Source of the DNA: Pratylenchus scribneri
Taxonomy: Eukaryota > Nematoda > Chromadorea > Rhabditida > Pratylenchidae
NCBI GenBank assembly: GCA_030063045.1
Contig: JAQSEB010000082.1
Span: forward strand, 3,348,001-3,412,000
Length of the DNA: 64,000 bases
Direction: 5' to 3'
A program made the translations under genes and the position numbers. The notes under the pieces are model-generated. The model worked only from the letters and a program-made list of their open reading frames with translations. It did no database searches and was not told the DNA's origin. Positions 39,541 through 52,798 of this stretch are shown piece after piece. Within the stretch, counting starts at the first letter, position 1. Each line of letters opens with the position of its first letter.

Positions 39541-40756
39541 CTGTAATTTTATTATATATAGTAATTAAGAATAGATTTAGAATTTCATATAATTTTAGTC
39601 CAGTAGTATTGCATTTATTTTCACCTTATTTTTATCTTCTTTCCAAATATTAATTTTATTTTTATTATCAAATAGCTCATAATTTTTAAATTAATAAATT
39701 TTTGAAATTAATTTGCTATATTTATTTTTCAATTATATCAATATATAAAATTTATATCTTAAAATTTGTTAATAACAAAATATTTTTTTACATTAAAAAA
39801 TTTATAAAATTTAAAAATGCAAATCGAGAGTAGTGTTTTCTTTAAATATTGCGGCACCAAGCTCATTTTTTTAATTTGATTAATAAATTTTTCTATAATA
39901 TATATAATATTGAATATAATTTATTTTTCATTGGATATGGATTCATGGAATTTTATAATGGATTTAGATTTTTTTACAATTTTATAACATTAATTTTTTT
40001 CTTTCATTCTTTATTTTTAATTATTATTATAATGGCAATATGCTTTTTTTAAAAGTATTCAAATTATTAAATTAATTTTTTATTCATGATCATTATTGAC
40101 ATTCAAAATTAAATTTGATTCCTCCTACTGACCAGCAGAACATTGATGTTGATGATAAAGAGGTGGCCTCAAAATCTTCTTCATTCCCTATACATTTTGC
40201 CTATTTTTTTAAAATATTTTTATTACGGAATTTAATATTTATTTTAAATTCAATGCTCTTATTAATGAAAATTATATAACTTATTTTTTACATTAATTTT
40301 AAATTATTTAAAAACTTTGATGTTCGCTAGAATGTTCTTGCTGATAAAATTATTATTTTCTTTCATTATTGCCATATTCTTAATTTCTTTTTTTTTAAAT
40401 TCATGTATAAATTTTAGTATAATTATTTTACTTTTTGATAATTCCAAAATTTATATAATTATTTTTATATAATAAAATTTCATACCAATTTGAAATAAGA
40501 AATTTTGTGATTTTTTAATTTTCAAATCATTAATTGAATATATTGATTATAATTTATTGAATGCTTATTTTTTTTTCTTGGCATTATTTCCACTAAATAG
40601 AAAAATTGGAATATTAAAATTATTCTTCAAGGAGTCGCTCCTAAAATAAACAAATATTTTTCTATTAAAATTATAATTTCATATTTGATTAAATTTAGTA
40701 ATATTTTCTTTATAAAATTATGAATTTTCTGATCATCACATAATATAGTGATTATT

Positions 40757-40816
40757 TTATGATTCGAAATCGCTTTCTTGGACCACTTCATCGTCTTTCT
40801 TATCTTTGTCGTAGGT
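40757..40816 (-). CDS. Candidate terminal mini-exon, acidic/basic
   Basis: The minus strand reads TYDKDKKDDEVVQESDFES and then TAA at 40757-40759. The charge pattern is far from what random AT-rich DNA gives. No clear acceptor is visible just upstream. On the plus strand an ATG frame (MIRNRFLGPLHRLSYLCR) ends at a possible GTTAAA donor, a weaker alternative. Confidence 0.38.
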   Translation of the reverse strand, partial: TYDKDKKDDEVVQESDFES

Positions 40817-41132
40817 TAAATTTTTTAATTTATTTTTTTTTTTATAAGTTTTTAGGGTAATATTTTAAATTCTTATAATAATTAAATTTTTATTTGAAAA
40901 TATATTTATTAAATTATTTTTTTTTTAATATTAGATAATTATATTTTATATAAATTTTTCCTTATTTTTTACGGTAATAATTTTATTTTTTTAATTACAT
41001 ACAAATTCATAGATAATTAAACAAACATTTAAAAATTTATTTAAAATAATTTATTTATTTATTTTTTCTATAATAAAATTTATTTTAATTTAATCTTTTT
41101 CCTAAAATAAAAAATTTATTTAATTAAATTAC

Positions 41133-41180
41133 GCTTTCTTTCGGCCGCATTGCTTTCTTTCCCTTTCTATTTCTAGCCAT
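41133..41180 (-). CDS. Candidate first mini-exon with ATG
   Basis: The minus strand reads MARNRKGKKAMRPKES, exactly 16 codons from ATG to a GTAATTTAA donor. A second frame with an acceptor-like gttaaaag upstream reads EQLWLEIERERKQCGRKKA, so it could instead be internal. Compare the island at 62588, which has the same arrangement. Confidence 0.35.
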
Positions 41181-41880
41181 AGCTGCTCCCTTTTAACTCA
41201 TTTTTTCGTAAAAATTAAATAATTTATTTTTTTATTAAATTCTTTTTTATTATTATTAATCAAACAGATTATTTATCTATATCTTATATTTAAGATAGAT
41301 TTATTTTAATTATTAATTTCAGTAAAAATATTTATCCTTATCTTCATTATTTTTATCATTTTAATATCACCATGTCTTTTTTTCAAATTTAATTTTAACA
41401 TAAATAAATATTTTTATCTCAAAAGTATTCAATTTTTAAATTTAATTTAATATATATATTATACAATTAATTGATATATTAAAATAAATATATATTTTAA
41501 AATAATTATTTATTGTTTTTTTGTTATTTAATAAATTTTAATTTCATTTTTTAAATAGAAAATTTATATAAAATTAAATGGCACCAAGACAAGCGATGAT
41601 TTGTTTAATCAGCATCCAGAAATTCTTCGTCAGTATTGTTATTAATATATTAATTAATTAATTTTTCTTCACAATTAAAAAATTTATTTTTTTTTGTTAA
41701 ATTTTAAATACAAATTATTTATCTTTATCTAATAGTTAAGATGGATTTAAAATTTTTAAAATTTTAATCTAATATTATATTCATTTTGATTTTTTATTCA
41801 TATTATTTTATGATATCATTTCAAATTTTAATTATATTATATCACTAAGTAGTATTCAATTTTTTAAATAATTTTATACT

Positions 41881-41934
41881 ACATCCTTTTGTAGGGTACC
41901 AACCAATGGTCTCTTGTATAGCCAATGGCGCTGA
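41881..41934 (-). CDS. Candidate mini-exon A of a duplicated pair
   Basis: The minus strand has a strong acceptor, tttttatttag, then an open frame VSAIGYTRDHWLVPYKRM followed by TAG. The AT-rich DNA on both sides is nearly identical to that around 63203-63258, but this core is not. See the paired island. Confidence 0.42.
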
Positions 41935-42439
41935 CTAAATAAAAATATTTAGATTTATATTTATAAATTTTTAGTTTGTTCAATTTTTTAAATTTAAAAT
42001 TAATTTGTATTCATCTTTGCATATTATATATTTCTATATTTTTTTTTTGATTTATCATTTTATCTTTATTAGAAGCAGATTATAATAATATATTTTATTT
42101 CATTTTCTTAATAGAAATATTGCAGCATTATTATAAAAAAAAATTAATTTATTAAATTTTTATTTTATCTAATATGATGCATTTTTTCTAATGTTAATTT
42201 TAATATACTTCTTATTTCAGATGTGGCTCTTCGGCAATCTTTCTTGCAATTTTTATTTTTATCTCATTTGCCTTCTTTTTCAAATGTTAATTTTAGTATA
42301 AAAAATTATTCTATTTTCTCGAAAGTATTCAATTCTTTTTAATTTGCTATATTTTATTTATTTATTTATATATTAAGATAATTAGAAAATTTATTTATAA
42401 ATATTTTTTTATAAATTACAAATCGATTTTAATATAAAA

Positions 42440-42501
42440 TTAAATGGCAATCTTTTGATTTCGCCAATCCTTTATGGCAGCTGTATTTCTATGGCTCTCT
42501 T
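42440..42501 (-). CDS. Candidate terminal mini-exon
   Basis: The acceptor aaatttcag on the minus strand is followed by 2 bases and 20 codons (ESHRNTAAIKDWRNQKIAI then TAA at 42440-42442). No GT donor is visible at the left edge, so a terminal exon fits better than an internal one. Confidence 0.4.
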
Positions 42502-43948
42502 CTGAAATTTAATATTTTAAATTCATTAATTTTTCACAGAAATTAAATAATTTTTTGATTATTTCTTATTTAATCATAATTCATATTATGTATTTATTTA
42601 ATAATAGTTAAGAATGGATTTAAAATTTTTACAAATTTTAATTTATTTTCTTTCATTCTTTATTCTTATTATTTAAATTCCATTATGCCCTCTTTTCAAA
42701 TATTAATTTTATTATTATCACCATATCCCAGAAAACAGAATTATTAAATTTTTTAAATTAATTTGCCATAAAATATTCAATTTTTCGATTATTAAATAGT
42801 TTTATTTTTTTTTAAAAATTCTTCATAAATTTTAAAGGATTTTATTTATTTATTTTTTTATGAATATTAAATTTATAAAAAATAAAATTCTATTTGAAAA
42901 TTTATCGATAAATAAATTTTTTTTTTGTTTTTTACAATAAAATTAACTTTAATTTCATTTTTTTTTCTAAAATAGACAATTTATAAAATTTAATTAGATT
43001 ATTTCGCTTCCAACCATCCAGGACAGCTTCGCTTCGACCTTAGCTCTCTTCAGAATCATTATTTTAGTGGATTTAAATTTTTTTTTTCTTTATTATTATT
43101 ATTTCTTATATTTTCCTTATTAAAAAATATGATTTTAATTCCTTTAATTCAATTATGCCTTTTTTAAAATCTTAATTTTATTTTAAATAATTATTTAAAT
43201 TTCTCAAATATATTCAATTAATTAAATTTGATATATTATTTTCAATTTTATCGATATAGTAAAATAAAATTAATTTTTATTTCGAATGTGCGCAAGCGCA
43301 AATCTCCATTGCCGGTGGATTGCACATATCATAAGCGCAATATTTGCATTTGAATGATTTTTATTTGATTAAGCCCTATTTCATAAATGAAAATTTTATC
43401 TTAGAAAAAATATCCAATATCTCAAATCAATTTTTTAAATTAATTTGATATATTATTATTAAATTTTATCAATACATATATTAAATTAGTTATTTTTCTA
43501 GATTTAAATTGTCATATTTTTTTTAGTGATATTTTTAATAAAATTTTTTTTTCCATTTTCATAATAATCCATAAAATAATTAAAATTATATTTGAACATA
43601 TAAATTAATTTATCTTTTCTTAAATTAATTTTTATTTTATTTTTTCTATAATAGAAAATTTATGAAATCATTTTACACAATGATGTGAACCAGGATGTTC
43701 TACATTAAAATGTTTACACCCAAAAGGTTCGTAAATTTGTTTATTTTATTTTAAAATAATTATCCAAATATCCCAGAAGCATGTAATTTTTAAATTAATT
43801 AGTATATATTTTTCAAAAATTCAACTTTTTCAATTTATTAAATAATTTATTTTTTGAAAATTTATTTATTATTAATACATTATTATTTTTTTTGCATAAA
43901 ATTAATTTTCATTTCATCTTTTATAAAATGGGAATTTATTAAATTAAA

Positions 43949-44002
43949 TTAAGATCCTTTGATAGCTTGCTTTTCCACGGCCCGTCGGCGTTCATCAGCA
44001 TT
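43949..44002 (-). CDS. Candidate mini-exon with Arg-rich ERRR motif
   Basis: The minus strand reads NADERRRAVEKQAIKGS and then TAA. It closely resembles SAEERRRLEEKQRAANIK at 56583-56642 in the same frame, which supports real coding. No good acceptor is seen immediately upstream. Confidence 0.42.
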   Translation of the reverse strand, partial: NADERRRAVEKQAIKGS

Positions 44003-44264
44003 TTTTGTTATAATGAATTTATATTTTTTTTTACAATTTTATCCATTTTTTAAATTTTATTTTTTATTCTTATTCTTTTTTTTTACTAAATAGACCTTTT
44101 AAATTGTTATTTTCTTATTTATAAACTCACCTCTCAAAATTTTATTTATGAATTAATTCACTCATCATTATTTATTATTATTAAATTTATTTTTTTACAA
44201 AAAAATTCATTTCATTATTTTATATAATAAAATTTATAAATTAAATTAAAATAAATTAAAGGCG

Positions 44265-44325
44265 CTAATGTCTTTGCTCTTCCCGATTGTGGATTTCCTT
44301 CTCTTGGCGTCGAGATCGAGCCGGA
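44265..44325 (-). CDS. Candidate mini-exon, Arg/Glu-rich
   Basis: After the acceptor-like aaataag on the minus strand, one frame reads PARSRRQEKEIHNREEQRH and then TAG. A second frame (RLDLDAKRRKSTIGKSKDIS) is also open. The highly charged composition matches neighbouring islands. Confidence 0.33.
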
Positions 44326-44853
44326 CTTATTTATAATTTTAGAATGGAATTAAAATTTTTTATAATTCCACTCTATTTATTTTCATTCTTATTCATATAA
44401 TTTTAATATTTTTCTTTCTTTTTCAAATTTAATTTTTTCATTAATTATCTTTATCTCAAAATATTTAATTTTTAAAATAATTTAATAAAAAGAAATTAAA
44501 TTTATATCCATTATGGATTGAGTTACGATCCAGAACGTTGGAAAGATCGTCCTTATCCGGATTTGCGTATAGAATGACATCATCTTTAAGAATGGAAAAT
44601 ATTATTTTAATTATTTAAATTATATTATTAAATGTTATAAAATACTCAAATTATTAATTTCAATATAATAAAATTTGCTAATTTAAATTGTACAAAGCCT
44701 TCTTTAAATTCAACAAATTGAAGGTTATTTAGTAGATTAATAAAATTTAATAAATTAAACTTTTAATTTTTAAATATTTATTTCTAAATAATAATTTATT
44801 TTTTTAATTACAAATTAATTTTCAACTTAAAATAGGAACTTTTATAAAATTAA

Positions 44854-44910
44854 TTATTTTTGTTTCTTTCTGCCTATTTCTTGATAACGTATTTGTATTT
44901 TATTTGCACG
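44854..44910 (-). CDS. Candidate terminal mini-exon, Lys/Arg-rich
   Basis: The minus strand reads KRANKIQIRYQEIGRKKQK and then TAA at 44854-44856, after aattaaag. The leading KRA recurs in other islands (KRAKVEAKL near 43040, KRASMTRHNVERRL near 53850). Confidence 0.35.
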   Translation of the reverse strand, partial: RANKIQIRYQEIGRKKQK

Positions 44911-45510
44911 CTTTAATTCTTATTTTTATTTTAATTATTTTTTCACAACAATTAATTTAATTTTTTTGCTAATTTTAAAATTTTTAAATTATAATCAATA
45001 ATCTTATTATTTACCTATATAAATAGGTTGAATATGAATTTGGAAATTTTTATTTTTTCTTAAATAATCTTTCATCAAACACTAAGAATTCGATATTGAA
45101 TATTTTATTTTTTTTTAATTTAATTGAATTTTTTATTCAGTTAAGAATGAATTAAATTTTTTTTCAATTTTAATCCACTATATTTTTATTTTCATACTTT
45201 ATTCTTATTATTTTTTCAATTATGCTGCTATCATTTAAAATTTTAAAATACTTTATTTATCCTAATATTTTATATTTGTTGAATTTTTAAATAATTCTTT
45301 ATATTTTCAATAATTCAATTTTTCTATAATTCAAAAAAAAATATATTAAGTATATTTATTTTTTTTATTTATATCAAATTCTTAATAATTAAATTTATAT
45401 TTAAAATTTAAAATATTTTTTAACATTAAAATTAATATTATCTTTTTTCTAAAATATATAAATAATTTTTATAATTTCAAATAAAATTTTGCATTAATCA
45501 TAAAAATAAA

Positions 45511-45577
45511 ATATAATCCATCGAAAGTGATCAATTCTGGCTTCTGAGCCATAACCATTTTTTCCTTTTCTAGTCTT
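45511..45577 (-). CDS. Candidate mini-exon
   Basis: The acceptor tttttctctag on the minus strand opens a frame RLEKEKMVMAQKPELITFDG. No clear donor is visible at the lower end, so that boundary is approximate. Confidence 0.38.
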
Positions 45578-45702
45578 CTAGAGAAAAATTGATTAAGGAG
45601 AAAGATTTAAATAATATAAAAAAAATTTATTTAATTAAATAATTTATTTAATGTTTTATTAGTAATTTTAATTATATACAAAATTTTTATAAAATTAATT
45701 AC

Positions 45703-45775
45703 GCGATGTCTTGAATCATGATATTCTTTGCAACCGCATTTGTTTTATTCGTCGAGCATGATGGAGAAAAGATTT
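45703..45775 (-). CDS. Candidate mini-exon with both splice sites
   Basis: A 73-base minus-strand island lies between acceptor-like tttgaag and the donor GTAATTAAT. The only long frame is 2 bases plus 23 codons, beginning IFSPSCSTNKTNAVAK and ending NIMIQDI. Function unknown. Confidence 0.38.
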
Positions 45776-46255
45776 CTTCAAATTATAAAGGTAAGATGTT
45801 TTAAATAATTTTGCCATTAATGCATATAAATTATTTTGATTTAAAAATTTCTTTAATATAATTTAGTATGATTATAGATAAAAATAAATTAATATCATAT
45901 TTTTATATATCTATATTACTGAAGTTTTTATTTATATTATTTTGCAATAAAAGAAATTATATATTTCTTAAAATTTTCAGTTAATTATTTTTTAATAAAT
46001 AAAATAATTCTATATTTTATTTTAATTAAATTTTTATTTTTTGCGGATATAAAATTAATTAATTAAAATTATTGAATATATTTTATTTATTATAATTTTT
46101 ATTTTTAGGAATTAAAAATATTTTATTAAGATTTTATCTTTTATCTTCATATCATAATTTGTTTATTTTTTAATATTATATAAAAATAATAATTCTTAAG
46201 GAGAGCCAAAATTATCTTTATTTTTAACGAATAAATCTATCATTGCTTATATTAT

Positions 46256-46342
46256 ATTCAAATTTAGAAGAACTAGGAATGGATGAAGAAATCAAATGTC
46301 GATTAATTTCATCAGATTTACATTGTATATCGCAAAAGTAAA
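46256..46342 (+). other. Coding-like island, strand uncertain
   Basis: After attcaaatttag the plus strand reads EELGMDEEIKCRLISSDLHC and ISQK then TAA. The minus strand is also open through the same stretch for about 45 codons. The Glu/Leu pattern on the plus strand is the more protein-like of the two, but the neighbouring islands favour the minus strand. Confidence 0.25.
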
Positions 46343-48172
46343 AATAGAATTTTTTGAGGAAATTCTTCAACTAATATAAATCTATTTTTTATATATTCTA
46401 GAATTTTTTTATTTATTATGCTTTCTTTAAAATTATAGTTGATATTGGAAAATTATGAAAATTTAAATTTTCTTCCTGATTGACATCGATGTTCTATTTT
46501 TACTTAATCATAAATTTTATATAATATAATTTAAATACAAAATTATAAAATTAAAAAATAAAATTTTAAATCAGAATTTTAAATTAATTTTTTCTAGTTG
46601 GTATAAATTAAAAAATAGCTATATATTTCACGAATTAAAATATTAAATTTTTTAGTGATCATTTAATTTTATTTTATAAATAGGGTGTGATTTAATAATA
46701 TAAATTTTTTTTATCCAAATGGATATTATTTAAATTATTTCTTAGTATTATAAATTATCTTTATTATAATTTGAAAGCGCCAACTGAAGAAATCCTTTAC
46801 TTTATTCTTATTTATTAATTTCCTGAAATATTATTTTATAATTTAATTTATTCTATGATTTATATTAATTTTGTTATCAATAATTAATTTATATTATTTT
46901 TATTTATGTTAAATTATATGTAGAAATTTATTTTGCGATTTAATCTTGTAATGTAATTTATTTTGTTTGTTATTTTGAGCTTCTTACTTTAAAATTTCAA
47001 GAAACAATTAATTTTTTTTTTTCCCGTTTTTTATTTCTATTTTCTAATTTTTTAATCACATAAAAATAATAATAGTTGTCATTTAATTTAAGGAATTTCA
47101 AATTATTTTTAAATTCAGATTAATGATATTGATGGCTAAATGGTCCCTAAATTCATAAAATATATTTATCTTTAAAAATTTATTTCATATTTTATATAAT
47201 ATCTCTTATAAAATAGAAATCCTTTTTCTTAATTTTTTTAATCTTTATTTAAAAAAAGTTTATTTACCATTTTAAAATCTTTTCATTAACCATAAGCTTA
47301 ACGTTTATTTTTATATGAATAATATTGTTTTCTGTACATGCATCGTGAGGATTTTTTTTTGCCTTGGCGGGCAACATCTTATTAATCCCAATTTTTTTAC
47401 CATTAATATTTAAATTGAAAATAAAAATTTTCCTAAATATTATTTTTTCTTTTAGACATTTTTCTCTTTAATTAGATTTTGATATTTACTGATTAGGAAA
47501 ATTTTTCTCATTAAAATTTATTCTTTTGATTATTAATTTTAATTCTTTTAATTATATTTCAAAAATAAATTTCTTATTGCCATGAATTTTCAATATAATT
47601 ATTTCCCATTTCATTAAATAATCAATTCTTTTTTAAATTTAACAGTAAATATATAGATAAATTAAGAGCCTAAAAATAATTCATTACCGATTTTAATTAA
47701 ATTATAATACGTATTCATTTTTAAATTTTATTAGAATATATTTTAATTAATTTTTTATTCTTAAGAATATTTTTATTATCTTCACATAATCTATTTTCTC
47801 ATTCGATATTTATTCTTTTTTTTCTTATAATTTTAACAAATTAAATTTATATTTAATTTGTATTTTAAGATATATAAAAATTTAATTTTTATATTGATAT
47901 TCTCAGGAAATTAATTCTAGCTGAATGATTAAATTGTCAGCGTATTTTTTTAAAAATATTTCTTCTTAATAAAATCGTTGACATATAAAATTAATATAAT
48001 CTGAAATTTATTAGCTCTTCTTAAAAATGGGAATTTATTTCATTTTTTAACATTGAATTTCTTATTTTTTATTTTGCATTTATAGAATAAATTAAACTTT
48101 TTTTTTTTTATTAAATAATTTCAATTTTTTAATATTAATGAGCATTTTTTCTTATTAAATAAAGAAATTATT

Positions 48173-48235
48173 CTATTCAACTTCTGGGCAAAATTGAGGC
48201 AGATTAGCCCATATCTGCCATACTTCATAGTAGAG
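48173..48235 (-). CDS. Candidate terminal island ending PEVE-stop
   Basis: The minus strand reads LLYYEVWQIWANLPQFCPEV, then Glu and TAG. The end (gcccagaagttgaa) is close to ccagaagttgaacaag at the 62018-62048 island, where it looks like an acceptor plus exon start; here the same bases may be an acceptor in front of a decayed exon. Confidence 0.27.
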   Translation of the reverse strand, partial: LYYEVWQIWANLPQFCPEVE

Positions 48236-51200
48236 CAATTTATATATATAAAATGCAGCAATATCGCTTACTCTTCCCAACATTTATGTTAGGTTTTTTT
48301 CAATTTTTAAAAAATTTTTAAATTTTTTATGTATTTTTCATAAAATATTTCAATTTTAATAAATATTATTGATTACAATTTCTGCTTTGATATTAGTTCT
48401 CTTTGTTTCCGATGATAAGTCATTTTTCAATTATTCTAATCTTTTTAAATATTCAACTTAAATACACTTTGCTCTAAAATTATAGTGAGATTTTAAATTT
48501 AACTTTTTTGATTTTTTCCTCAAACTTCAAAAATAACATTTTTTAATTATCAAAAAATAATTTCTTTCAATAAAAAAATCATTTGTATTATTTGCTGTTT
48601 AAAGCCATTAATTCCAATTTAAATTTTATAAGGTTATTAATAAATTTCATTTTTTGCTCTAAAAAATAATCTATAAGTATAATTCTACAATAAATATTGT
48701 TTTATATCATTTGACATTCCGAGATAATCCATATAAAACGTTTCCATTTAGGCCATTTTTAATTTGAAAGATTTTACTTTTCGTTCAATTTAATTCATGA
48801 TCGTCTCCGAAATTATGGCTAATAGGATTTTCAAATCCTCATTGTTAAAGCTATGTCATAAAAATAATATAAAGAAATAGTTGTTATTATTTTTATTTAT
48901 TAATTAATATTTATACAAAATTTCTTTATTATCTTTATTAAAATAAAATATTTATTCCCATATATAAAATTTAAAATATTTTTTAATAAAATTTGATTGT
49001 TGTGTAACAATATAAAAATCCAAATTTATTTTAAAAAAATTTCACCCAATTTTCTGTGTTAAGTTTTCTTAGTATTTTTATTTATATTTTTTTAATATAT
49101 TTTATTTTATTACAAAATATTTAAAGTAAGATATTTAAATATTTTGCTAATTTTTATATAAATATATTCGAATATATTTGTTTTTTTCTTTAAAATTATT
49201 TATATGTATATTCAATTATTCAATATTTTCAATCAATATATTTACTAAATTTAGATTTAAAAATTTATTAATAAATTTTTATACAATAAAATTTATTTTC
49301 ATCCTTTTTTAAATTTATATTTGGAAAATCAATATTTTATTTTTGAAATCTGATTAAATTTAAAATTTTATTTGAAATTTTTATTCAATTCAAAATATAA
49401 AAAATAGATTCTTAAAATAATTAATTTATGTCTTGATTATATTTTTTTGTTCAAATATCGACAAGATCCTTGACTCATCGATATCAAAAAATTAATAACT
49501 TCATCTATTTTTTAGAAGATTAGTAAAAACCCTCTTGATTTATTTCATTTCTGGTTTTTGATGATTATTATTTTTTAAATATATTGGACTATATTAATCC
49601 CAAAATGCTAATTATATTTATTAAGAAAATTTTGAGTTAAAATTGAGAAAATTTTTTTTTCATTTATTTAATTCATTTTTTTTCAATTTATTCATTTTTA
49701 CATTTAAAAATATATTTTTTTTATTTTTAAATAATATAAAAATCATATATTTAATTATTATTTTTAAAATCATATATAAATATATTCAACTTCATTTTAA
49801 TTTCAATCAAATATAAATTTATGTTTCCAAATCTGAAATGTTCTATCACTATCAATAAAATAATTGATTAATAAAAAAGGTAAATATATTTTCATTCCGT
49901 ATTTTTATAAACTAAAATAAGATGATATATTATAATTCAAATTTTTTAAAATTTATTTGTAATTTTATAAAGAAATTCAAATTATTAATTAATGTTATTT
50001 TGAAAAGATATATAGGAGATCGAGTAATGTTATAGTAGACAATTTATTATAGGTATTTTTTTATATTTACTATTTCCCATGTATTCATCTATTATTTTGT
50101 ATTTTTTCATTTTAATTTAATAATTTTCTCAATATATGATATTATTTAATTTTTTAATTATCCGATATCTTAATTGATATAAAATATTTTTTTGCTCTCT
50201 ATTTTGTCTCTATTGATGAATCAATTTTTATTTTAAATTACATTTTGTTATTTACTTAATTCCAAAATTAATTGTTGATTAAATTTTAATTAAATATTAC
50301 TAAATTATTCGGATTTTTTAGGGCAATATCCCATTTTAATAAATAATTTTTTTATATTGAAATTATATGATTAAAATAGACTTTTATATATGTTCATATC
50401 AATTTCAATTACGAGTAAATAATTTTTGTAAAGACAATATTGATATTAAATATAGCTGAGATTTCCTTTACAAAATAATGTCGTAGTTGTAAAATCTACC
50501 AACAATTTCGCAATTCAATTTGTGAAGATTAAATTAATTTTTGTCAAATTGTATTGATAAAATTTATTAAAATATTTTGAACTACTTGTTCAATTGGATT
50601 GATTTCTTCAACATTGTTATTTTAAAACTTTTTTTAAATAAATTAATGGCGTTGTTATATTAATATTCATGATTCATGATCTATCTTTCATTGAATTTCA
50701 TACAACTAATCGATAATTTTTTAACATTTAATAATAAAATATATTTATTTAATAATAATAAAATTTATTCATCTCTTTAATAATATATTATATAATTATT
50801 GATTAGATCGAGCCATCTATTAAAATAAACAATAATATTATCATTAAATAAATAGGAATTCGAATTCTGGGAAAAGAATTTTTTATTTCATTTATAATAA
50901 ATTATCAATAAATTTAATTTTAATTTTATTATGCATAGTTTAATTAGTCATTTCATTTTTTTAATTAAAGCATAAATTTTAAAAAAAAAGAATTTAAATA
51001 ACTCTAAAATGACAACCAAAGCAAATTTTAGAAACATAGAAAATTTTATTAAAAATTTAAAGAATTATAATAATATAATCATGATTTATTTTCATTTTTC
51101 TCCTTATTAATATTTGATCCAATCATAATTTTTTAAAAAATTTAAGACTTTTGTCTAACTTACCTATCGTTTATTATTTATTTAATATAATACTTTTAAA

Positions 51201-52176
51201 CAAATATTTATTTGTTTTTTAAAATTATACATATTTTTGAATATTACATTAAAAAAATAGGACAAATTCTATTGTAATAATTATTGCTAAATAATTTTGA
51301 CTAATTATAAAATTTTTATTTTATAAATTAATTTTTAATTCTTTTTCATTAATTTAATCTAAAATTTTAAAAAATTATCCAAATTTCTCGTGTAGGTTAA
51401 TATTAAATTTTATTAATTAATTATTTCCATTTTTGTTTCTATTATCTATACAAATATTCATTTTTGTTTACTAATATTACTTCTAAGTTAGTAAATTTCT
51501 TAAGGAATTATTAATATTTTATAATTTTAATATTTTTTAATTAAATTTTATTTACTGTTCATATTTGTATTTATATATTTTAATAAATCAAAACAATAAA
51601 ATTTTATTATATAATTTAATTTTATTTTTTTGTATTATTAAAATTTTTTTAATTTTGTAAAAAATAATTTTCAAAATTTAATAAAATATTTAATTTTCTT
51701 TTTATTTAATACTTTTTATTTAATTATACGATATATGTAAATTTTTAATTTTACTCTTATATGCATTTAATAAAAAAATGAATAATCGTTCATATCAATG
51801 TTCAATCATATTATAATTTTTTTAATTCAAAATTTTTGAATATAAATTTTTTCAAAAATATTTTCGCAATATTCTTTAATATTAAAATATACATTCAAAT
51901 TTTATTTAAATTATTTGCCTTATATCAATATAAATTTTATTTATTTTTTTAAAATAATTAGAATGGATATTTATTAAATTGAATTTATTAAAAAATATTA
52001 AGCTTTCATATCCAAATATACAAGATTCCAAGTAATAGAGAATTCTAATTTTTTTATTTTATTTATAATCAAAATATTTAAAATTTTATATTTTTAAAAA
52101 TTTATATTTTTTTTAGGCGCAATATAAAAAGATGATTTTTTTCTAATATAGAATTTTTAATTTTATATTTTCAAAT

Positions 52177-52336
52177 TTAGAAGAAAGCCCTAGAAATACA
52201 ATCAATGCCAGTTCCATCTTCACATTCCATCAAATGAATGGTCTTAGCAAAAATGCATTTTTTCAATTCTTCTTCTTCACATATTTCTTGGGCTGTATCT
52301 ATTCTATATCTATACTCAATGTGTGACACTTCTTCT
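52177..52336 (-). CDS. Longest candidate exon in the AT-rich region
   Basis: About 52 codons are open on the minus strand between acceptor-like agataag and TAA at 52177-52179. The frame begins EEVSHIEYRYRIDTAQEICE, continues with EEELKKCIFAKTIHLMECED and ends CISRAFF. Four Cys and a Glu-rich amphipathic stretch are visible. The plus strand is open too but gives a Phe-rich antisense product. Probably the last exon of a small gene; family not recognised. Confidence 0.5.
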
Positions 52337-52798
52337 TATCTTATTTTTACAAAAAAAAAATTTATAATTTTTTGTAACTAATTCGTATTTATTTCATGCT
52401 ATCTTATTTTTTTATTGATTTGTTTTTCAATTATTTTATTAATTGTTTTTAAAAGATTTATATTAATGAAAATAATTTTAATAATTAATTTTTAAAAATA
52501 TTTTTATTCTAGTAAGATAATATTTTTTAATTTTATGAAAAATTTATTTATAAAAGGTTTGATCATTTATCACTACAAAAAGGTTAAAAATTTTTTTGAA
52601 CTATTTGCGAGTATGATTATATTGCATTGCATTAGATTTTTTTTTATTAAATTTTCAAATTTATTATTTTTAATAATATTTATTTTTTATTACAATTTTC
52701 TTTTTATAATTATGCATTTTAATTTTTAATTGATAAATATATTTACAAATGTTCTCATTCTTTAAATTTTTGAATATTATATTATTTATTTATCACAT

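Noticed and set aside
42200..42260. Plus-strand exon starting ATGTGGCTCTTCGGC after cttatttcag
   Set aside because: The acceptor is good, but the frame soon becomes AT-spacer translation with no donor. The minus strand of the same island (NCKKDCRRATSEIR before GTATATTA) is at least as good, so no call was made.
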